Below, piece after piece: positions 58,226 through 64,000 of a stretch of DNA of 64,000 nt (position 1 is the first letter of the stretch; every line of letters starts with the position of its first letter). Origin of the DNA: Rhizobium sp. Leaf371 (GTDB lineage Bacteria; Pseudomonadota; Alphaproteobacteria; Rhizobiales; Rhizobiaceae); the NCBI RefSeq assembly GCF_001424045.1, contig NZ_LMQB01000001.1, positions 966,083-1,030,082 on the forward strand. The letters are read 5' to 3'. The position numbers and the translations under genes were made by a program. The notes beneath the pieces are model-generated. The model had not been told where the DNA came from. It did not search any database and saw nothing but the letters and a program-made list of their open reading frames with translations.

Positions 58226-60284
58226 TCTTCTGCTGCTCTACGTGGTGCTTGAGAGCGACCACACCTTCTGCCATGCGCTTTTCCCATGCGTCAGCCGACG
58301 TGATGTCCGGAGCGCGGCCACGCTCCTGCATGAACTTCCGAGCCCGTAGGGCAAGGTCTCGGGCCTCTTCGTAGGGAATGCTGATCTTCTTGGAGGCGAT
58401 GACCGCGGCGACCTGCTTCAGGGTCTGTTCGCTCATAGATTTCGCGAGGATCGAATAGGCAGCCTCGAACGGATTGATCCTGTCGATCATATCGATGTCG
58501 AGATTCCGAACGTCCATCGCGAATTTCCGGACCCCGTCGATCAGGGCCGATCCGCCCGTCAATTGCCCGGAGTCTTCCAATTCTGCCGCAACCGCCTTGG
58601 CCTTCTGCGTCAGGTTCAAGGCGGCAATAGCATGCTGCCGAATGGCTTCCTGATCGACGTCACTCAGGTCGGGATAACGATCCTTGACGATCTTGCCCAT
58701 ACGGACCTGGGTCAGCTCCTCAGGCACTGTCTCGTCATCAAATAGGCCTTTCTCAAGCGAAGGCTTGTCTTGAACGAAGGCCGTGATGACCTCGTTGAGG
58801 TCTTCTTGGCAGATGCGCTTGGCTTCATTGCTCTGCGGCGTGACAAGACCATTGATCTCGAAATGGAATTGACCGGTCGCTTCATTGAAGCCGACGTTCG
58901 TCCCCTTGGGATTGTAGCCGCCGTCACCATAGTCGAAGTCAGGCAGAGGGCCGCTGTCTGCATTCTTTGGCGTGAAGTTGAATTTCGGCGCGAGCACCTG
59001 CTCCATCAGGAGGCTGGCAGCGATTGCCTTCAGCGTGTCGTTGACGGCGTCCACAACCGCCTCTTCGCTGGCATCGGGTTCGGCGATCAGGTTGGTGAAC
59101 CGAGCAGACGTCTTGCCCGGCGCGTCACGCGTGGCGCGGCCAATAATCTGGATGATCTCGGTCAAGCTGGCGCGGTAGCCTACTGTCAGCGCATGCTCAC
59201 ACCAAATCCAGTCGAAACCTTCCTTTGCCATACCGAGGGCAATGATGATGTCGACATGATCGCGGTCGTTTTTGTGATTGGGGTCTTTCAAAGCCGAAAC
59301 GACCTTGTCGCGCCGCGCAGGTTCATCGTCGACAAGGTCGGCGACCTTGATAAGACGCCCTTCAGGCAGCCGCACCAGATGGAAGCCGGTGGTGCGGTCT
59401 TCACCCTCCCAGGTGCCGAGCGCGTCCATGATCTCGTTGACCTCTTTCACCTTATCCTTCGTGCTCTCCCGAGAGTTGACGTTAGGGATATGCACGATGG
59501 TCTTGAAAGCGGGGTCGAGGACTTTGGTGATCGCGTCGAGATATCGGCCGCTATAGAAGAAATAGCCGATATCCAGAGACTTCAGATGGTCGTAGCCATT
59601 GAGCTGTTCGTAATATGTGTAGGTGACGGTCACGAACTTAGACTCGTCCTGAGGAGCAAGTACGGCCTCGGCATCGCCACGAAAGTAAGACCCCGTCATA
59701 GCGACGAGGTGGACGCGGTCGCGAGACAGAAACTGTCCTAGCTGTGCGCCGAGCTTGTTATCCGGATTCGAACTGACATGATGGAACTCGTCGACGGCGA
59801 TAAGGCAGTCATCGAATGCTTCGATACCGAGCTCTTCAACTGAGAAGCGGAACGTCGCGTGCGTACAGACCAGAACCCGATCCTCGCTCTCAAGGAACTG
59901 CCCGACAGCCTTAACCTTAGACTTTGCGACGGACGTATTCTCGATGCCCGCGACGTTGCATAGGTTCCATTGTGGCTTCACCGTCCAGTCTGCCCAGAAC
60001 CCATACCGCGACAGTGGCTCATCGGCAAAGCTGCCGCCGATCGATCGTTCTGGAACCACGATGATGGCCTTACGGACATTCTGATTATGAAGCTTGTCGA
60101 GGGCGATGAACATCAGCGCCCGGGATTTGCCAGAGGCGGGCGGTGACTTGATCAACAGGTATTGCTCGCCGCGGTGCTCATAGGCACGCTCCTGCATGGT
60201 GCGCATACCAAGTTCGTTGGCCTTGGTCGAAGCACCACTGCCTGCTGTGCGCATGGAAACTGAGGGGATGGTCTTTCCGGTCAT
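58218..60284 (-). CDS. SF2 DEAD/DEAH-like helicase of the island operon
   Basis: The 688-residue protein has a Walker A SPPASGKS (47-54), a DEFH box (165-168) instead of DEAH/DEAD, AMTGSY at motif III, the motif V-like ALGMAKEGFDW (349-359) and motif VI QIIGRATR (379-386). The C-terminal 300 residues lack recognised domains. Helicases of this kind act with restriction nucleases. The start at 60284 overlaps the upstream stop (ATGA) behind AAGGAA; a longer frame is rejected. Confidence 0.85.
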   Translation of the reverse strand: MTGKTIPSVSMRTAGSGASTKANELGMRTMQERAYEHRGEQYLLIKSPPASGKSRALMFIALDKLHNQNVRKAIIVVPERSIGGSFADEPLSRYGFWADWTVKPQWNLCNVAGIENTSVAKSKVKAVGQFLESEDRVLVCTHATFRFSVEELGIEAFDDCLIAVDEFHHVSSNPDNKLGAQLGQFLSRDRVHLVAMTGSYFRGDAEAVLAPQDESKFVTVTYTYYEQLNGYDHLKSLDIGYFFYSGRYLDAITKVLDPAFKTIVHIPNVNSRESTKDKVKEVNEIMDALGTWEGEDRTTGFHLVRLPEGRLIKVADLVDDEPARRDKVVSALKDPNHKNDRDHVDIIIALGMAKEGFDWIWCEHALTVGYRASLTEIIQIIGRATRDAPGKTSARFTNLIAEPDASEEAVVDAVNDTLKAIAASLLMEQVLAPKFNFTPKNADSGPLPDFDYGDGGYNPKGTNVGFNEATGQFHFEINGLVTPQSNEAKRICQEDLNEVITAFVQDKPSLEKGLFDDETVPEELTQVRMGKIVKDRYPDLSDVDQEAIRQHAIAALNLTQKAKAVAAELEDSGQLTGGSALIDGVRKFAMDVRNLDIDMIDRINPFEAAYSILAKSMSEQTLKQVAAVIASKKISIPYEEARDLALRARKFMQERGRAPDITSADAWEKRMAEGVVALKHHVEQQKNG

Positions 60285-61462
60285 TTCACAAATTCCTTGG
60301 CGGCTGTGTTTCCGACTTCCCATGCTTTGGTGACTTGGTCGGGGTGAGCGAGGAAGAATTCACCGCCGAGTGATCGGGAGCGTGGAGCTTCACACAGTAC
60401 GGTTTGCATCGCCTTCTCGCCTGCTAATGCGTGGTCGGATGTTGGATACGCATCAATGCCTTGATCCGCCCCAGAGTGGAGAAGCTCCCATCCAAAGCTG
60501 AAGTTCGGAAAGGCGGAATTCAATGTGTCGCGTCGCGTCTTCGGGCTGCAGGAAAAGCCGGCTTTGACGATGATATGCCCGTTGGCCTGCTTCCCGAGGA
60601 AAGCGTCTGCGTCCCCCCGGAGCTTTAGAATATAGAGGTGCTTAGGTCCCTCGGCCTCACGCACGGTGAAACCACTTTGCGAAACAGGGCCCGCCTTACT
60701 CGGCGCGAGGATATGACGAGCGCCAGCTGGTGCCGACTGGATCACCGCAGACGCACCAAAAACCGCAACCTCTTGGAGGTCCAGTTTCAGGATGTTTTCA
60801 GCCTCTCTCGGGGTCAGTCTTTCACCTCGGGAGCCAATGTGCTGCCACGCCTCTGTGGCAGTGGCGTCGGGCGCGAACTCCCTGACCGGCATCCGGGTCT
60901 CCGGCGTTACGCGCCATGCGCGCTCAACCTTTACAGCATAGTCCCATTTGCCCTTGCTATCCGGATTGGCTTCCTTCTTCCGCCATTCCTCCGGGGACAT
61001 AAACTGCTTCGCATGACCCGTCACGTGCGAGCATTGCAAGACCCCAATGACGTTTCCGCGCTCTGCTTCTGAAGCTTTACTTGCACCATAGATGACGACC
61101 AAAACACCGGGCGCACTGTTCTTGATGAAGCTTTGTCGAGCGCTCTCAAGTGTGAAGCCTAGAAAGCCCCAGTTCCACGGACCGAAACCGTAAAAGCTCG
61201 TCAGCCACACGTTTGGCGGTTTTGAACGGATCGCCTGCATTGGAAACATGAGGTCGGATGTTCGGGCATGCGCATTCTCAAAAGCCCGAACCGAACCATA
61301 CGCTTCAACCACCCGCGACTGCTGGGCAGGCATCATCTTCTCTTTGCGTTCGGGCCAGCCGTGAACCTCGAACATGTTGCGATAACTGCCGTAGTACTCA
61401 CGGGCAACACGGGCGATCGCCTTCGCATCTCCACCAGGCTTATAGCTCCTTTCGGCATTCAC
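60281..61462 (-). CDS. PUA/EVE-like plus GIY-YIG-like protein
   Basis: The 393-residue protein has no clear named family. Residues about 84-235 (NVWLTSFYGFGPWNWGFLGF, PGVLVVIYG, NVIGVLQCS, KWDYAVKVERAWR, AENILKLDLQEVAVFG) follow the PUA/EVE-like pattern of modified-base readers. Residues about 275-370 (HLYILKL, IIVKAGFSCSPKTRRD, Glu349 and GGEFFLAHPDQVTKAW) follow the T5orf172/GIY-YIG pattern. The usual aromatic GIY position is kept, but the YIG half is VKAGFS. Both readings are inferences from short motifs. Its start overlaps the methyltransferase stop as ATGA. Confidence 0.65.
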   Translation of the reverse strand: MNAERSYKPGGDAKAIARVAREYYGSYRNMFEVHGWPERKEKMMPAQQSRVVEAYGSVRAFENAHARTSDLMFPMQAIRSKPPNVWLTSFYGFGPWNWGFLGFTLESARQSFIKNSAPGVLVVIYGASKASEAERGNVIGVLQCSHVTGHAKQFMSPEEWRKKEANPDSKGKWDYAVKVERAWRVTPETRMPVREFAPDATATEAWQHIGSRGERLTPREAENILKLDLQEVAVFGASAVIQSAPAGARHILAPSKAGPVSQSGFTVREAEGPKHLYILKLRGDADAFLGKQANGHIIVKAGFSCSPKTRRDTLNSAFPNFSFGWELLHSGADQGIDAYPTSDHALAGEKAMQTVLCEAPRSRSLGGEFFLAHPDQVTKAWEVGNTAAKEFVK

Positions 61463-64000
61463 TTGCGCACCGCCTTTTGCTTGACGCCGTCCGATGCAGT
61501 CATTTTGGTGTAAAGCTCAAAGAGCTTTTCTAGGCGTTCGGTGTCATTCCGGAAGCGCCGTCCGATGTAGATGCGCTCCAAAGTCTCATCATTGCGCTGA
61601 TGGGCAGCGCGTAGATTTTCAGGCATGGAATCAGGGTCATAAAGGCCTGCGATAGTGGCTGGGTAATGGGCCTCGCGGGCAAGTAGGATTTCCTCGCCGC
61701 AATTGGTGAGGTCAAACTTGTTCTTCTCAGTCAACGGGGGAACAGGGAATGTATTCCAGCCGAGTGTGTTTGAATACCTAAGATCGGTTTTCAGCTTCCC
61801 GCAAACAGTCCCAATCCAGACCATATGAAGTCGAGACGACAAGACAGCCAGATTCCATATTGGCGCATCGTACAGCGCGTACGCCTGATTTGTTGTACCT
61901 GTCCGTCCTCCGAAAAGCGCTGTGGGAAGAAACTCTCTTGTCTCAGAACAGATAGTTGGCGCGATAATTGTCATTTCGCGAGCAAGATTTCGATCTCTAA
62001 ATTGGTGAGGTCGACCGACGAGCGCGTTGTAGCTCGGGTCAGGACTCTCCTGACGAGTCTTTCGCACCAAATCTATACGCTCACTCACGAATCCGTTCGA
62101 TAAAGCAAATTCGAGATCGTCATCATCGATCCATAGGCAGTAGCGCTGCAGGCCACGGATAAATTCCTGAGCGCCATAAAGTGGGATAATCAGGCGTTCG
62201 AAGCGCGGATTATCTTTAATTAGAGCGTCCCGCTCGTTACGATTTAGTGTAAGAAAATTTCCATCTCCGGGAAGATTCCCGTAGTTCATCTTAGATAACG
62301 CAGAAATGGGACTGCTGCGCATTTCGACCACTTTAGCCTCAGAAGGCAAAAGATACGGATTTATCGTTTTAACCTCGTGACGCTGTTCGTCATCAAAAAT
62401 ATATTTACGAACGCGAGAGCGGCCGATGCCTAATATAACGCACGTCACACCTGCGTTGGCAGAAGCGTTGTTACTCCAAGGGAACGAACGATGAGCGAAA
62501 TTAATTTCTAATCCCATTGAGAAAAGATGAGGCCAATAGATCGGAATTTGGGTACCTTGGGCAACGGAATTTGTCGTTACAAAAGCGAATTCTCCAGAAT
62601 TCCTTTTTATGTAATCTGCAGCTTTTTCAACCCAACAAAAAACGTAGTCGAGCGACGCGCTGGACTTTAAATCTTTTAATACCGTCTTGATCTCGCTTTT
62701 TTGCTCGGCTGACTGATTTCTGCGACCAAGATATGGCGGGTTACCGCAGATATACGTTTCACCACCTTCATTCTCAAAATCGATTTGCGCCTGATCAAGA
62801 GGCGTTTGGAATAAGTCATCCCCGTGTAGCTTCACGCCTGTGCCGGTCGGCGGACAGACGCTGAACCAGTCTAGGCGCAGCGCATTGCCACAGACGATCC
62901 AATTCTCAGCATCTAGCGGCAAGAACTCGATAAGTGCTTCCTTCTGCCCACGATAGAGAACATCGCACTGATATTCGGCAATTATCAAAGCGAGGCGGGC
63001 AATCTCAGCCGGAAAGTCGCGCAGTTCGATCCCCCGGAAATTCGTGAGGGGTATCTCTGTTCGTCGGTCGGGCTCGCCGCGGCGCTTGTTAATCTCCGCC
63101 TCTATCTCCCGCATCTGCTTATAAGCGATGACCAGAAAATTGCCGGAGCCGCAGGCTGGATCGAAGACTCTGATCCGGGACATTCGGTTCTTGAGGTTCA
63201 GCAGTTTGCGCGCGTTATCACCGGCATCCGCCAGCTTCTCGCGTAAATCGTCGAGAAAGAGAGGATTCAAAACCTTCAGGATATTCGGCACGCTGGTGTA
63301 GTGCATGCCGAGTGCCCCACGCTCGTCATCGTCTGCAACGGCCTGAATCATAGACCCGAAGATATCGGGGTTTATGAGTTTCCAGTTCAGGCCGCCGATA
63401 TGCAGCAAATAGGACCTGGCAATTTTGCTGAATCTTGGGACCTCAGTGCTTCCAGAAAAGAGGCCACCATTGACGTAAGGAAAACCGTTCGCCCACCTTG
63501 GAAGGTTTGCCTGAGTTCGATCCGCAATCTTCGTATTCATGGCCCTGAAGAGGGTTCCGATGACCTCATGTGTATTGGAAGAGTCGCGGTCGCTCATCTG
63601 ATCGATAGTGGACGTAAACACACCCTCACCATTGAAAATGTCTGTATCCTCGGCAAAGAAACAGAAGATCAGTCGCGCCATAAAATGGTTCATGTCGGGG
63701 CGACGTGCTGCGGCCGCCCACTCGGGGTTATCCTTTAGGAGCTCCACATAGAGCTTGTTCAAACGTCCCGTGGCCCGAATGTCGAATGAGCTCTCGCGGA
63801 TTTGCTTGACCGTAGTGATACCCGCCAAAGGAAGGAAGAACCCGAAGTGATCCGGGAACTGCGGGTAGTCGCAAACGACCGTCTCCCCGCTCGTCAGGTC
63901 TTCGGCCTCAAAGGCGACGCCATCGGTTGCGAGAATGAACTTCGCCTTGTTGGATGCGGTCTTCGGGCTGGTGCGTAGCGCCACAAGCGTTTCGCCTACC
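61459..64000 (-). CDS. MmeI/YeeA-like adenine DNA methyltransferase, 5' end missing
   Basis: At least 846 residues are visible; the frame is open to the window end and 63984 is an internal GTG, so the N-terminus lies outside. From that codon, FDPACGSGNFL is at 274-284 (SAM binding) and NPPY at 415-418 (adenine catalysis), followed by GRRNQSAEQKSEIK as in MmeI-like enzymes. A region before (NHFMARLIFCFFAEDTDIF, about 99-117) is the family's spacer. The C-terminal part should recognise DNA. MmeI-type proteins often carry an N-terminal PD-(D/E)XK nuclease domain; whether this one does cannot be seen. Confidence 0.85.
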   Translation of the reverse strand, partial: VGETLVALRTSPKTASNKAKFILATDGVAFEAEDLTSGETVVCDYPQFPDHFGFFLPLAGITTVKQIRESSFDIRATGRLNKLYVELLKDNPEWAAAARRPDMNHFMARLIFCFFAEDTDIFNGEGVFTSTIDQMSDRDSSNTHEVIGTLFRAMNTKIADRTQANLPRWANGFPYVNGGLFSGSTEVPRFSKIARSYLLHIGGLNWKLINPDIFGSMIQAVADDDERGALGMHYTSVPNILKVLNPLFLDDLREKLADAGDNARKLLNLKNRMSRIRVFDPACGSGNFLVIAYKQMREIEAEINKRRGEPDRRTEIPLTNFRGIELRDFPAEIARLALIIAEYQCDVLYRGQKEALIEFLPLDAENWIVCGNALRLDWFSVCPPTGTGVKLHGDDLFQTPLDQAQIDFENEGGETYICGNPPYLGRRNQSAEQKSEIKTVLKDLKSSASLDYVFCWVEKAADYIKRNSGEFAFVTTNSVAQGTQIPIYWPHLFSMGLEINFAHRSFPWSNNASANAGVTCVILGIGRSRVRKYIFDDEQRHEVKTINPYLLPSEAKVVEMRSSPISALSKMNYGNLPGDGNFLTLNRNERDALIKDNPRFERLIIPLYGAQEFIRGLQRYCLWIDDDDLEFALSNGFVSERIDLVRKTRQESPDPSYNALVGRPHQFRDRNLAREMTIIAPTICSETREFLPTALFGGRTGTTNQAYALYDAPIWNLAVLSSRLHMVWIGTVCGKLKTDLRYSNTLGWNTFPVPPLTEKNKFDLTNCGEEILLAREAHYPATIAGLYDPDSMPENLRAAHQRNDETLERIYIGRRFRNDTERLEKLFELYTKMTASDGVKQKAVRK

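Larger units (their letters stand above)
55768..64000. mobile_element. Left part of an integrated genomic island
   Basis: The island begins at the tRNA-Ser 3' fragment, followed by a tyrosine integrase and a four-gene methyltransferase/helicase/nuclease operon. The intact tRNA-Ser and the right end should lie beyond the window, so size and full content are unknown. Confidence 0.75.

Overview
The window looks like chromosome of an alphaproteobacterium of the order Hyphomicrobiales (Rhizobiales), probably a Rhizobiaceae relative. The evidence is high G+C, a bacterial-type phosphatidylcholine synthase, an IalB-family protein, glnB-glnA beside an nnrDE-type gene, and direct-repeat GAAC-N7-GAAC SOS boxes in front of uvrA/ssb and lexA. 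The genus is an inference. All gene calls rest on reading the translated sequence and recalled family features; no database search was possible.

Positions 1-47600 are mostly core genome. In order they hold: small membrane or secreted proteins and tRNA-Lys; ccdA, an AEC permease, a UbiH-type hydroxylase, pcs and a quinone reductase; a complete BMP-type (nucleoside-like) ABC importer operon followed by a GntR regulator; a CNNM/CorC membrane protein; a minus-strand run of trpD-trpC-moaC-moeA behind a PpiD-like foldase; a polytopic membrane protein; glmU, glmS and a DUF502 protein; recG divergent from sdhE-mfd; an orphan peptide-type solute-binding protein overlapping a DsbA-like oxidoreductase; ialB; hspQ; glnB-glnA with a sigma-54-type promoter; nnrDE; a DUF72 protein; uvrA and ssb diverging from one shared SOS box; and lexA with its own SOS box.

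Positions 47600-51500 are a decayed accessory patch ending at an intact tRNA-Cys. It holds an AT-rich orphan ORF, a VirK/YbjX (DUF535) gene, an IS5-family transposase remnant, and a frameshifted DUF3102 gene fused to a nuclease-like tail. Positions 51800-55620 carry a 3-hydroxyacyl-CoA dehydrogenase-like gene and an SLC13 transporter divergent from a LysR regulator.

From 55768 to the end of the window lies the left part of an integrated island. It starts at a 61-bp 3' fragment of tRNA-Ser(UGA), which I read as attL, followed by a tyrosine integrase. Convergent to the integrase is a four-gene operon on the minus strand with short coding overlaps. In transcription order it encodes an MmeI/YeeA-like adenine DNA methyltransferase (cut by the window end), a protein with a PUA/EVE-like N-terminus and a GIY-YIG-like C-terminus, an SF2 helicase with a DEFH box, and a T5orf172-type GIY-YIG nuclease. 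This is the best candidate in the window for an uncharacterised restriction- or defence-type system.
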